From Sarcocystis neurona (lineage: Eukaryota > Apicomplexa > Conoidasida > Eucoccidiorida > Sarcocystidae), in NCBI GenBank assembly GCA_000727475.1, contig KL647302.1, forward strand, positions 258,657 to 322,656: DNA of 64,000 bases. The letters run 5' to 3'. A program made the translations under genes and the position numbers. Positions 48,101 to 56,417 of this stretch are shown here, piece after piece (the first letter of the stretch is position 1; the number at the start of each line of letters is the position of its first letter). A model generated the notes under the pieces. It had not been told where the DNA came from, made no database searches, and worked only from the letters and a program-made list of their open reading frames with translations.

Positions 48101-51100
48101 CGTGTCGCCACAGAAGGGAGCCGCTACGGGAGCGGCAGGGACAGCACCGGCAGCAGCAACAGAGACACCAGAGGCAGCAGCAGCAGCAGGGACAACCGCA
48201 GCAGAAGCAGCACGGGTAGCCGCGGCAGCGGTAGCCGCACGGGCAGCAGAAGCAGAAACAGCAGCTGCCGCAGCAGCAGCAGGGACCACACCAGCCGAGA
48301 CCTCACCGGCATGAGTAGAAGTGAACTGCTGCGGAAAGAAGTTCCGCAAGTCCAGCACGCTCAAATCCCAGACTCGCGAGCGATGACCCTTCAGACGCCG
48401 CATACAAACGAAGGGGCACCAACCAGCAGTATTCTTCCTCTCTCTTGCTGCTGCGGCTGCTTGGAAGACCCCTGCTGTTCCTGTTGTTTCTGTGTTGTTC
48501 TTCGTCCTGTCTCCTCCTGCTGCTGGTGGTGCCGCTGGTGGTGCTGCTTCCGCTGCTGTTGCTGTTGCAGCGGGGAGAGACACGCGAAACCAAAGGCGCA
48601 GCTCACGGTCGTCGGAGGCCGAAAGAAGTGCTGCAGCATCGCAGAAGAAGAGAAGTCGGTGAATAACCCCACGATGCCCGTCCAACACCTGCATCGCTTC
48701 AAGCTCCTCTTCCCCCTTCTTTTCTGCTGCAGCTGTTGCGACTGCGAGAGGAGACTCTTGCGCAGGCGCACCCGGAGAGGCAGCACAGGCAGCAGCGAGT
48801 GGCGGAGGAGAGCAACCGGCAGCAGCAGTGGGAAGCGGCGCACCAGCGGCGCGGACACCGGCCGTGGGAAGACCCCTGGACGCGGCGAAGTCAGCTGCTG
48901 AACTAGCAGTAGCTGCAGCAGGGAGCGAGAGCGCAGAAAAAGAAGCAGTAACAAGCGAAACCGAGTCGATCTGAAGGCGGTAGACGACAACGGTGCTGTA
49001 TACTGTCCCGCATGCAATAGTGACATCCAGCATAATCCTCTGCGCTGCTTTCTCAGAAACAATTTCTTCTCTCTTGCATGCGCTTGCAATTTCGAGCTTC
49101 TCCCCCCTTTGCTTCTTGCTCTTGTCCCTGCTCTTCTTTATCTTGTAGCTGATTCCGCTTTCGTCGCTGCTGCTGGTCTCACGGCTACTGCGCCCGCTGC
49201 TGCTGCGGCTGCAACTGCTGGTGCTGTCGCTGCTGTTGCTGTCCTTGTTACGTGCATTGCTGGTGCTGCCTGTGCTGCCACTGCCGCGGTGGAGAGGCTT
49301 GTAAGCCACGTGCAGCGCTAGCGAGTAGAGAAGACTGCTGCTGCTTGATGGCGGAGTCCAGCACTTCAACTGCTCTCCCTGGAAAACTTCGATTAACGTA
49401 ATGCCACCCCTCATATCTCCGATGAACGCGTATAAACGAATGTGAAGCGTCGCCTCTTGCTGTTGCTGCCGTGTCCTCGCCAGTTGTTGCTGATGTCCAC
49501 TGCTGCACTGCTGGTCACTTCCACCACGCAGAAGACGGAAGAACGCTCGCTGTGCGTCGTTAGCGTTCTGCTGCTGTCCGCGCTGCGGCTGCTGCTGACT
49601 TGTCGGTTGCTGCTGCTGCTGCAGCTGTCGCCAGACTTGCTGCTGAGTGTATTGGTGCTGTCCCAGCTTGTCCTCCTTCTCTTCCTCGTGCTTTGTACCG
49701 TGCTGCCGGCGGTCTTCTTTCTGCTGCTGTCGCTGAAGTCGCTGCTGGTTCTTTTGTTCTTGCCGTTGCTGCACGGCGGATTCCGAAGAAGCGAAGCCGC
49801 AGAACTCAGCAGCGAGAAGCCCGTGTTCCCACGTCTGAGTCCACAATACTTGCAGCCAGAGTGCCCCTCCCTTGCTGCAGCTGCTGCAGCAGCAGTGCTG
49901 CCTGCAGCAGCAGCACCAGTCGGAGGAGGAGAAGGAGCGACAGCCCCCGACGCCGCAGCGGCAACTGCTGCAGGGAGACGACGACGGTGAGACAGCGCAG
50001 GATGAGGAAGGTGACGAAGAGGAGCAGCGGCAACAGGCAGTCGCAGCCCAGCAGCGACAGCAGCTGGCGGTGCGGCAGCCACAAGAGGTAGAGCAGCTGC
50101 AAGATGATAATGAGGAGTCGGCTGGAGACGTAGCGCAGCAGCACCGCGCTGCGCGCATGTGGTCATCATGCTGAGATGACCAGCACCGCCACGAGACGCG
50201 CGGGCTTCTCGTACCTCTGCAGCAGCTTTCTTTGCAATGTTGCGCAGCCTCTGCTGCTACTGCCTCTGCTGCCGCTGCGTCTCCACCAGTGGGACTTCTC
50301 CATATAAACCCAAACAGGACGAGACGTCGCAGACCGAAGGCGAGGATGACTCCTGCTGTTTCTACCGTTTGCGTGACCGCTGCCACTCCTGAGACAGCTG
50401 TCCCTCCTTCTATGCTTGGCGCTGCTGCTATTGCTGCGGCAGGGCTCGCAGGTACTCGCGCTCCCTGGTCCCCACGTGTGGCCGTGGGTGCTTCGGCTTT
50501 TGCCGTTGCTGCTGTCTTTTCCGTCTCTGCAAGGAGCCGTGCTACAGCCGCTCCTCTTGCTGCCCCTGCGGTAAACGAACCTGCTCCCCCCAATACTTGT
50601 GCAACTCTCCCATCTCTTGTTGGTGCTCCTGCCCCTGTTGCTGCTGCAGCCTCTGCTGCTGCTGCAGCCTCTGCCGCTGCTACACCTGTTGCTACTTCTG
50701 CGTCTGCTGCTACTACCCCTGCTGCTGCTGCTGCATATGCTGCTGCTTCATCTGTTGCTACTGCGGCGGGTGTTGCTGCTTCTACTGCTCTTGCTGCTGC
50801 TGCTGGTGGTGTTGCCGCCGCAGGTGTCCATCCTCTCGCTGCAATTTGGGTTGTCGCTCTTACTACCGTCCGCGCTTCTGTTGCTCGTGGTGCTGCTGCT
50901 GCATGACTGAAGTAGCCCCGTGGCAGCCAGCAGCCGGTTATGCCGTGAATGTGGGTGCAGCACGAGAAAGAAGCTTCCCCCCCAAGCGCTTCAAAGGAGT
51001 GCTGCCAATGCGGACACAAGCGACAGCTCCTGTTGCTGTTTTTGCTGCAGCTGGTGTATCCCCTGTTGGTGCTGGTATACCCAGTGCTGCTGCCGCTGGG

Positions 51101-51892
51101 GTATCTGCTCTTGTTGCTGCTGGTGGTCGTGCTTCTGCTGCTGCCACTCTTGCAGCCGCCTCTGCTGATGCTGGTGCTGCTGCGCGTGGGAGTGCTGCAG
51201 TTCCTGCTGCTGCGGCAGGAGTCTCTGCTGTAACTTCTCCTCCTGCGGCCACGCGTGTGACCGTCGTCGGTGCAGTTGCTGTCTGCGGTGCAGTACCCGA
51301 GGTTCGTACCTTTATAGTCAACACTGTTATAGCATCTCTCGCTGCTGCTGCCTCGTCCCATTCTGCGGCTGCTGCTGCTCCTCCCCGTGTTCACCCTGCT
51401 CTTCCTACTGCCGCTGCTGTTCCCGTTGTTTCTCCTTCCGCTGCTCTTTCTCCCGTTGCTGCTGCTTCTGCTTCTGCTCTCTTCCTTCGGCAAGCGGTGG
51501 CCGCGCACTACACCCAAAGAAGGAATATACAGACGGAGGGAAGAACCCACACCAACGCAGAGCAGCGGCGGCAGTGATGACGGAGACGCTGCTGCTGGTG
51601 CATCTGCTTCTGACGGCACGCACGTCGTAGCCCGACCGGAAGACAGACGAGGACTAGGAGACGATAAAGCAGATGAAAGAGAGGAAAGAACAGGAAGAGA
51701 ACGTGATGGCGGAGGGAAGAAAAACAATGCTTTGACACTGTTGGAACTGCACAGGCGAGTCAGCGCGACACCAAGTCTCACCTCGTCTTCCTGTTGCTGC
51801 TGCGGTTCCTGCAGTCCCTGCTGCTGTCGCAGGACAGCAGCAGCACGGCAGCAGCCGTCCTGCAGCTGCCGCGCAGCAAGTGGAGGCTCCAT
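36098..51892 (-). CDS. WDR6: Giant WDR6/Trm734-like WD40 protein (5264 aa)
   Basis: WDR6 (yeast Trm734/Rtt10) is the beta-propeller partner of the Trm7/FTSJ1 methyltransferase that makes 2'-O-methyl at tRNA position 34. The frame is open for 5264 codons, ATG at 51892 to TGA at 36098. Family landmarks appear in the family's order: LLCVGVGSSLRLYIPSLGVV (N-term), GHRGVIHRLLF and LLSASDDRELRLW (about 1070-1105), LKGHRSRVWDLSVLD (about 1165), FLFSAGEDSTCRVW and WGHVGRGVRSIAIF (about 1410-1448), ATGGEDGDAKIWDS (about 1571), AVVATNRGRIFVLNF (about 1904), LLLSCGGDGKVLLLRL (about 2980), YWLCGFVQQELVVQEL (about 3124), FHGRAVRSVCW and CTGGEDNAIKIAQL (about 3325-3355), LLVAAGARNTLSLF (about 3585), HQCGVNALDVV (about 4424), VASCGDDQAVTVQQ (about 4850), FISPSLVVTAGFDRVVQVW (about 4990) and GVTDLDV near the end. 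Human WDR6 is about 1100 residues. The extra length is Gln, Ala and Ser runs between blades. Introns hidden in the runs cannot be excluded. TTTTCAG just before the ATG could be an acceptor. Confidence 0.87.
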   Translation of the reverse strand: MEPPLAARQLQDGCCRAAAVLRQQQGLQEPQQQQEDEVRLGVALTRLCSSNSVKALFFFPPPSRSLPVLSSLSSALSSPSPRLSSGRATTCVPSEADAPAAASPSSLPPLLCVGVGSSLRLYIPSLGVVRGHRLPKEESRSRSSSNGRKSSGRRNNGNSSGSRKSRVNTGRSSSSRRMGRGSSSERCYNSVDYKGTNLGYCTADSNCTDDGHTRGRRRRSYSRDSCRSSRNCSTPTRSSTSISRGGCKSGSSRSTTTSSNKSRYPSGSSTGYTSTNRGYTSCSKNSNRSCRLCPHWQHSFEALGGEASFSCCTHIHGITGCWLPRGYFSHAAAAPRATEARTVVRATTQIAARGWTPAAATPPAAAARAVEAATPAAVATDEAAAYAAAAAGVVAADAEVATGVAAAEAAAAAEAAAATGAGAPTRDGRVAQVLGGAGSFTAGAARGAAVARLLAETEKTAATAKAEAPTATRGDQGARVPASPAAAIAAAPSIEGGTAVSGVAAVTQTVETAGVILAFGLRRLVLFGFIWRSPTGGDAAAAEAVAAEAAQHCKESCCRGTRSPRVSWRCWSSQHDDHMRAARCCCATSPADSSLSSCSCSTSCGCRTASCCRCWAATACCRCSSSSPSSSCAVSPSSSPCSSCRCGVGGCRSFSSSDWCCCCRQHCCCSSCSKGGALWLQVLWTQTWEHGLLAAEFCGFASSESAVQQRQEQKNQQRLQRQQQKEDRRQHGTKHEEEKEDKLGQHQYTQQQVWRQLQQQQQPTSQQQPQRGQQQNANDAQRAFFRLLRGGSDQQCSSGHQQQLARTRQQQQEATLHIRLYAFIGDMRGGITLIEVFQGEQLKCWTPPSSSSSLLYSLALHVAYKPLHRGSGSTGSTSNARNKDSNSSDSTSSCSRSSSGRSSRETSSSDESGISYKIKKSRDKSKKQRGEKLEIASACKREEIVSEKAAQRIMLDVTIACGTVYSTVVVYRLQIDSVSLVTASFSALSLPAAATASSAADFAASRGLPTAGVRAAGAPLPTAAAGCSPPPLAAACAASPGAPAQESPLAVATAAAEKKGEEELEAMQVLDGHRGVIHRLLFFCDAAALLSASDDRELRLWFRVSLPAATATAAEAAPPAAPPAAGGDRTKNNTETTGTAGVFQAAAAARERKNTAGWCPFVCMRRLKGHRSRVWDLSVLDLRNFFPQQFTSTHAGEVSAGVVPAAAAAAAVSASAARAATAAAATRAASAAVVPAAAAASGVSVAAAGAVPAAPVAAPFCGDTTQGAASLSVTATTRLADAAAASSAVSRALRSCTLPDASAAGAAFSLASTAVPLLASGCAAAAAEAAANDEAVEASQVRLAGSTHKAVAAAAAAAAAADLATSAVHATAVAAVTAAADGNRLSNSSSDAAAAAAIAREAVFASRMKQQFLFSAGEDSTCRVWSPTSGRCIYTLWGHVGRGVRSIAIFTSQQQQQLEQLQQQLAPEQQQQQRQQQEKQWLRERHEIQQEETEQRQPQKQEQGTQLQHEEEGEQQQQRQAGQIHAQKKKERQQQDETQKSTKALHMRMLQMAAVQQQQGVEISQVFQQRRFFVATGGEDGDAKIWDSTDLPLLLSAIHQELLLQQQVPAAVEEAATAAATAHTLAEVRAAEAAAPSTAIATTTSRGAGTETSEPRQRIRAAAVGGTAVVEEVPPAAEKACSSSSTSEEKSVGEVRSRSSTYCQGTEARSSLQERRGTAATHAAADVVWTCPIFPTTLYTDCSSSGSRNGNTISSDNGSKSSSSRSGSNEASSNRERSHGGVDSSTDRSSSGSGIAIAGGNHAVDGGTKKSGSSSSSSGATSSESACSNGGSGGGRNISKGDSRNGMTSNSSTKTNEEMKRRSRGSVCGNMIGSSVECDGKEQQQQQQQQQGDFIREVVLLRYNQAVVATNRGRIFVLNFAGGGNSSSSVADILSSNRSSSGSSSAFRHSRSCYSSDSSSNSSCGSSSNSSCGSSSNSSCGSSGNSSCGSSSNSSRGSSSNSSCGSSRRGSIPGEESVSNSGSSSTKGFREVLVHSDGSRGAAESSRHDNSSSTCASVLLATVKGVITCMRVVDDWIGCGCADGGVLFFSLTSAINAQQQLQRRQQLKTQPQQQTDRLQQQREEEQHHPWEETLRQYEEGRHQQQERYGQQQMHRERWGRMQQQNQDEKRIMDTARVETQGVSEGLLLHPISAFYQARVANLFLVPCPVTGIPAVAAAGHPTPAAAADTPSSALRESAASVCAAAAVTAAAGATTGEMKNECLQQLLTKGPIGVYHALLSGSSDTCGLLSRSRCNNACYTSGGTNRDMHNSDNAGRCKKSNSCSPFSGDSSSTAISDPRSRTLLRGSSSARQGSQSSSSVVSQKCARRNCSRGSTRAAPHLANGDAVAGAASELQLQEEGEFLAVQGQQRQLTEKRLRQEPQQQQEAETQLFHEKQGLMSKQQQTRMLTLQTQGHEEKRTHSDEAVAVACDHTGRLLLWHFCSAGVDCCNSGGTRHDINRSVKSSSSDTNSSEHTFCGSEGTGKVVSSSKPANHAFTEDDGSTARSRKNSGDGHSGPLPRLAVTCDFLSAAGVHRPVGDACSVCTPALEKCLVQQHQQSVCGVCTPHCFGEVTISLFSEEARRKKQRERPRTQNTVRLFSCLPLGCIRVDEHPQQPFQGEQLQREQQEQEPYQEEEQQGKGEQPQQAQRKHLQQQQRGQSPESQEQQLECQQQRQEQSSGLRRSVEGRQKHTALQRQFQQQGQLQKFSRPRLVLRLLLLLGDEGGSIHLVHVAVPAAERQHISWDAEQRQQHRHQQPQQGEQRQKQQDEQRQDEQQQQQREDHQHGGQLQFEQRQQQFRRKQRQQQSGPFVATQPGGEPVPSGDGVSVGVAATLATAFEATAAASVCPAAEEGAAVAVTAVPASRGAAGLFLPPPTTTAAEGCSRAAAEGSGVSMVERRRSNSRWAWHQARAWIDESGGITAAHGSAKVLQLVSHGSLLLSCGGDGKVLLLRLVVYEQEDRQLPPSEADPRAAAADTTTAAAKATTVTQDMQVRLTVLCAVGNIAHVSAAHHLLPAPFKSFSFSSVVPWKRSSSSSGGSTKGCATCTSSSSLGYAYHSSSTSAARNSRDGVRREEESVDVLSNYWLCGFVQQELVVQELKHQMQLLQLRCKGPRHPMSFFLHQHTGAFTFVYAYRDQLLLKSLWWPAAGSGCGVSQAHDSSSGDAACSSSSRQRSISDTSTEDGISSRRSSIGSHRNNSIKGKRDSRSSSRARQRERRCVNVGNGCVVGADEVTAAAADEEEGFSRVCELQEGAAAESAVEAAVEIEEVEVAAAGTGASLALNPGFHGRAVRSVCWLNESTFCTGGEDNAIKIAQLGVLQQAHQCASSWRQWEPHHWEVEQQRQQQQEQCGTTLQQTHGEGSNNLEQEQQPGERRLQDEQQLLLQHHMRLAGQQQQRKSKGDEQRQPSSRYALRVLQTAVHHVAAVRTVRLLQLCKEYNCAAVRAAAGQPTRAGAPAAGVRSTISAAAAGRSEAAATAAAAVATHAEAAAGGARAKVSAKTAAGFAPAAVGPLAAALREADGAADAAAAPLPGGHVIRRLPRLLVAAGARNTLSLFQVNVTQTAAPGRAGALGATTRGEGAAAEPRGAPRRGEKKSPIIVATEDDGRGATATDSQAAKGETRTTRGAVLLPPLIHLCTKIYSTRGGGTDVRINDVAGFLFVESSSRMQQQQQAKRQQQYQHGQQQLLQEREKQQREVFPCGAKGQQQGQGGALMALSAAHVAPVAPAASLTNMVTASAAASASECCASPVHHRGATVRTTSAAPSPVPALPASSASSGFAAYAASGAAACGAPDAAASRVPAFVAGAAAHSSHLQETLHVHFWAVDSAAVVSSYSTKLLCRRTLATSRYATSGLIKSTASLPARSASAPSFSPLSPATFPPAAACVPAATSSPAADSVTACDASAAAPLLISVASAADSAASECVDVQPAAAASSTSASVFSRNQQWQQRSDSVLLRPARQEQLEDTQHQLGSGGGENRIELEEEDHQEEFCCEVVKEGLKRCSSISLPSPSLCLQVVSLRDCCCWGSARSAAAAAGAWHFSRKIQRTSLPRAAAASSACSSRSSCATPPAHPSPSRRRSPAAAAPSCSAPDEWEPIDSAHWCCASSGVHAEKGDVSRSGGASDECICFNNSGERKSSAFSEDMEKRASGSITSSGGTSVSENSRDSCSRGDASSDTPAADLWTSGLDRIETHEGRRETEGDRGGQGKEEMRAREGKAEKEAEPDAGGEERQEGGAETMEEESANLRVSHKEAEANSSGFKCWSLCSEAIAAAGAAATACRTLAAAHPVLLLSGLTGGSIAATLATVAAAAGEEGEEATAAAAATTTAVDAGEATPATASAGAATKPAPAARSAEETNSLVAAEACPSSLGHPLLLPVAQLPAHQCGVNALDVVLRHTECFFFSSQCCCIPPHSPSRISSSYAPRCCSASSACDDSACRLCEDGGCSPDGCGCHLDRCRCCAGGCDSCCTSFATVSGPSCEEESARAAEVASRSATCRRASAAPRVASSSSTAAVVRSAVCCCANSGSTLRHKLLAFGEEQQQRRENNQGAGQQQFEMHSVQDKNELVDENAQHQEVRMWPAELQTEQKRKYCQQQTKRQQQGQDEGEYKQRGQPHEKPHQTETRQEAKQQRDDKQPQQVKGNEEVSTRLPHKAVEQQQDALLPPYIGSVVRVSRRPSTVAAATSAAVATRRPASSAVTSSRAPQYLAISREGGSACDTAARVAAACPAAAQSAAVSRSVACISAASVGAVFTADAPECGAGAAPPAVTRYASATACCAAACSPDVCCTAAYQARGAFSFTRVWEVQVASCGDDQAVTVQQLLVQFTVHPTPGVRLCAASLAHTGASAACAATCGAGAAAAATVPRAHPLSSKDTRSRCRDAGAAFEGSAAGAVQAATLTGARGGASSRPGTPVFLRLNRGASAAFTLRVLSACRVDNAHASSARACRFISPSLVVTAGFDRVVQVWGVKSGSSSSKSSSKSNRKTPSSISCGSGTSKGDAVRFSQGACDWYSRSSSPSDLIQMTAVCCSDARHSERNSKLKNSSSRWRCACSTLSALSFLGKNSSRRVEWQSSRIARLMDRRSAASVAVCGARTDTGSRSRRQPHVKVWGEGVLVLSGLSSCDGCPYSSKAAADSGRGRRSGIYAERLAAAKCSVAGVTDLDVCSIMPESKYIRCNSSSCGCCGGKKKATGAAAAEAIARVCVVGGGGGMECLAVHLHAGESC
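45879..46022 (-). repeat. 24-bp minisatellite, six copies, octapeptide repeat
   Basis: Six head-to-tail copies of CCACAACTGCTGTTGCTGCTGCTG (plus strand), with single-base variants in two or three units. In the WDR6-like frame they encode a Ser/Asn/Cys/Gly octapeptide (SSSNSSCG). Confidence 0.95.
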
Positions 51893-53344
51893 TCTGAAAA
51901 GCCGCTGCCACTGGTACGGCTTGCGCTGCTTCTGTCCCTACCCCGCGTATCCTCTCCTGAAGGGAACGTCTTCACCCTGCTGTTGCTGACGCAGCTCTTC
52001 TGTGGCTGCTACCTGAATCTGCTGCTCGTGCAAGGCGATCTTGTCGCTCTCGGCTTGCTGCAGCAACTAAAAGCGCTCTTCTTGTTGCTGACTCCGTACC
52101 TGCGATTTCGTGCTGCTTCCGCTGCGACGGCTCCTCCTGCCCTCGCTTGTGCTGACACGTGGCCCTCTCTGCAGCAGTATCTGCTACTGCGTAAAGCGCG
52201 CTTGCTGCTGCTGCTGCTGCTAATACAGACGCCCTGGCTGCTGACTGTGCTACTAGTGCTGTGAACCTTTCGCTGCTACAACTGATCGAAAGACGTTTAC
52301 AGCGTGTGTATATATATATATATATGTATATATATATAGGTATACATATGCGTGTACAACTGTGTACGTAAGTATGTACGTATGTATGTATGTATGTACA
52401 TGTACCTCTCTCTATATACGTATCTACACATATCTGTAGAGGGAAGAGCTCACAGTGCCTCCTTAAGTAGTAGGATCCTGTAACCACGTGCAAGTAGCGG
52501 AATTACGTAAGAATACTCAGAATGTTTGAGTGTAGGGTATGCTGCAAGGAGGAGCCCTCTTTGACGAGGAGGCCGTCAACAACAAACTGGACAACCTGCT
52601 GATGAAAAGAAGATATCGAGACATACGGGAAATTGGGTGGAACGCATTGGAAAAAGAGGAAGAGCTGAACTTGACGATGAGAACCTTATGAGGGAAGTAT
52701 AGTGGTGGTAAGGAAGGAGGAGGAAAGCTGAGAGACAGACAAGACAAGCGATAGAGATGCTGGGCAAAGAAGAAGCTGCGTCTGCTCGCAAACTGTACGG
52801 ATAACTACAGCTGCAGAGTACCGCTAAAAAAGGCAAGAAGGTTTCGGACGGGGCTACAAATCGATTGCTTTGCAAAGCAGCTGGGATGCAGTGGAACGGC
52901 GAGATCGCCGGCTTACGGAAAGAACAGGGTGTCAGAGAAAGCCTACGAAGAGGCTGCTGCGGCCAACGGAAAGACAACGAGTATTTCTTGTACAAAGACG
53001 AAATTGTGAACGTTTGACAACAGAAGGAAGACCACGACTGGAAGAGGTCACAGTGTCGATTGCTTTTTCATTCATGCGTACGGAAGGCCATGCATGCAGC
53101 ATGCACTCGGCATGCAGAGCGGCTGAGCAAGTCCTAGATTTTCCACTGGGAAATTAAAATCCGCCGGTTGCGGAAAGCAGCGGTGGAAGTGTCCGTCGCC
53201 TTCACGGTTAAAATGAGGCTGACGCTTCTGACAGAGGAGCACAGGAACGTGTGTAGTCTCTTTGTGCAAAAGAGGCGAGAAGAAGGCGGCGACGACGTGG
53301 AAAAACTGTTTTGTGCCGTCAGGACTGCGGAGAAAAACCGTAGT

Positions 53345-53541
53345 CCGCGTTTAGTAACGGTGGCGTCCCTTTAAAATAAAGACATTAGTCAGGAATTCGC
53401 TTCTTGTAGACATGATCTATGGTGCCCGACTTTACACGATGTTCCGCGTCCAGTAAGGTTTCTGTTCCTTCAAGACAAAGACGTTAAAAAGGGACTTCGC
53501 TTCTCGTGGACACTGTTTATCGTGTCCGATGTTACACGGGG
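53345..53541 (+). repeat. Diverged tandem repeat, two 99-bp units
   Basis: Unit 1 starts CCGCGTTTAGTAACGG (53345) and unit 2 starts CCGCGTCCAGTAAGG (53444). Shared landmarks are AAGACATTAG/AAGACGTTAA, TTCGCTTCTTGTAGACA/TTCGCTTCTCGTGGACA and ACTTTACACGATG/ATGTTACACGGGG, at a constant offset of about 99. Confidence 0.75.
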
Positions 53542-56417
53542 CAAATCAACGTCCTCATCGATACTGAAGTGCAATAATGTACGAGCACAAAGTTGGAAAA
53601 ACTTTCATTCTCGCGGAACAAAATGCGCTCTCCATCAAGGGCAACAATTCAAGCGATATTCCCGGGGAATCAAAATATTTTGTCTTCCCACTGACGCTGT
53701 AGAGCAGAGGGCAACGAACAGAACATTAAAAAGACGGTAGACAGCAAGACAGTAAAGAACAGCACTATCTACGCGTATAGGTCTCTGCAGAGCCTGCATA
53801 AATGTTTATATGGCGGAACATCCGCAGTATTTATATCCAGAGAGAGACGAAAACGCAAAATCCACGAGCACCTTTCCGTATCTGTGTATTGGTGCACGTA
53901 CGTATGCATATTTTCATGAGTAAAAAGCACAAAGTACAACATACCTGTGTGTACAGGTGTATCCATCTTCCTGGGATGCGAGTGGAAATTCCAGCGGGGC
54001 CACATAATTGTATGTACCTGTGTATACACATACAAACATGAATGACACACCTATGTGCACATATATAATCTATATGAGCACGCGTATATACAGCCTACAA
54101 TAGACAACGTGCACCTAGAGAAACAGCTGTAGTTTTCCTACGCAGATGCTGAAGACGGAGACGGATTCCCAAATCTCTCTTGCCATCTTTGTACCGCGTT
54201 ATTATTCCGGAAATACTGGGGTGAACTCTCTTGCCAGCATCCTCGTATATAATGAATGTCCATTCACATACATACACACATACGTATACACATATATATG
54301 TATATACATAGAGAGAGAAAGAGAGCGATAGACATGTCGAATTGCGTATGTGTATACTTGTAAGTACAACGTGATATATGTATATATCTATATATATTTA
54401 TTACTGTTGAAGCGATGCGGCGCTTATATTTGAAAAGGTACGGATCACCTCTAAAGGTGCGAGGAAAAGAGAAATTGCAGGGGTACCAGCGTCCTTTGTG
54501 CGTTAAACGGGTCTCTTGTCAGTCGTTTGTGTAAGGCCGGCCTCGTCCAACGACGTCGCACACATAAAGCTCTTCATATCTTTGCGTACGCGCTTGCACA
54601 AATGTGTGTGTACATATGTATAGAGATGTCAACGTACACGTGTGTACTATGGGCACCTCAGTTTTTTCGTGTATATTTACACGTATATATCTACACGTAT
54701 ATCTATATTCACAAGTTAATGTGTATTCGCATATAGGTACGTATTCGCTTGTACATATGTGTATGTATACGTGTGTATACGGATGCGTAGATATAGGTCT
54801 CCATATACGCGTAGTCTGCAGGCGTGTCAACGTATGTGTGTGGGTGAGACGTTGCAACGAATTATATAGGAATGCATATTATTCACATATTTATGTAAAT
54901 ACGTATAGAAGTGCGGACTTGATTGCGAAGGAGGTTTGTGAAATAGAGGAAGACAAGGTAGCACGTCTAGAACTCCGCCTCCTGCGTCATAGTGAATTCC
55001 CTGCTCAATGCCTGGCTTCAAACGTTTCCTGTCATACGCGAGTATACGTGCCAATATATATATATATACGTGCAGATATCGTATTCCATGCATATAGAGG
55101 TGCATGCCTGTATGGAGCTGCAAGTGTCAATATGAATGCGTTTCATGTGATGCAACTGCGAAATTCACTAGTGAACAGGACTGGAGATAGGTCGCATCGA
55201 AGTGCTTGACAGCACCCGATCTCACACGCGTATGGCGTACCAAGGACGGGGGCCGTCACATGGCCTGATACTACAGTGTCTCAATGCTGTGCCGCGGCAA
55301 TACATACACAAACTACGTGATGTACATGCGTACGTCTCTACCAACATAAATGTTCGTATTCGCCGCATGCGTACGTTCACGTGTATGCAGGTAATGCCCA
55401 GGTTTTTGTACCGTGTTCCGCATGTCCAAGGCATGCTGAGCACCACAGATCTCGTGCACAGTCGTACATAACGTTCGCCGCGAAAAATGCCTCTGGCTGC
55501 TTCATCATCGTAAGGGGAAATACGTTTATGAATGCATGCGTAAAGCGTCACCGCTTGGCGCGCTTCCTCACTCTGAGACTCACACATAGATAAATATAAG
55601 TGTACAGACACACGGACACACTGGGAAAATAGTGAGGGCATAAGCTTATTATCATTAGAGTGGACTTTGGAGGAGGCCCTCTCTCCAGTCCAAAGCTACC
55701 TGGTAATTGCTGAGACGGTACTCACACCTCGGTATACACAATATTTACAATCCCCTGAATGCAAAATACTCACTGGCTAGAAGTCTTTTTAAGGCGTACG
55801 GCAAAACTGCCACGGCACGCGTCCGCATTGTCTGGGTATACTTCTTAGTAGACTGGGTTGCTCCTTCCTGAGGACGCGTTTTTGTAGAGAGAGGTTCTAC
55901 GGCTGGCCAAACGTGCGGGGGAAGGATGCAGGAAGCGCGTAGTGGGCAATTCAGGAGTCGTCTGTACGGGCGTGAACTTGGCCGATCTCCCCCCAGAAAG
56001 CCGCTACATGTCCGAAAGTCCCCCCTACCAGCAGTTGCTTCTCAACACACGAGTGTGGCCTCCTCAGTCTTCTTCGCTCAAACTCGCTGTCAACAATGTG
56101 CGCATATTTCCTGTTTTCTCACTATTTAGAGAGAAGATGAAAGGTATCCGCTTACAGCACCGCACACGAATTAAGTGCAAGTCGAGAGCTGCAGTTTCTG
56201 CAGCGTAGGCGACGCTAGACGGCGTGGGCCAGGGAAAGGCTACGAAGGCTGTTATTCATGCCTTCGGGTAGTATTTTTCAGAAAAATGGTCTCTCTGCAT
56301 GGAGAATGAGTCAACCTATCGGACGACAACGCATGTGAAATACAAGGTCTTCTTCTTTGAATTTCCCACCGAAAGCCTATTCAGGCAAGTTCGTGTAACA
56401 AAGCGCTTCGACATCAA

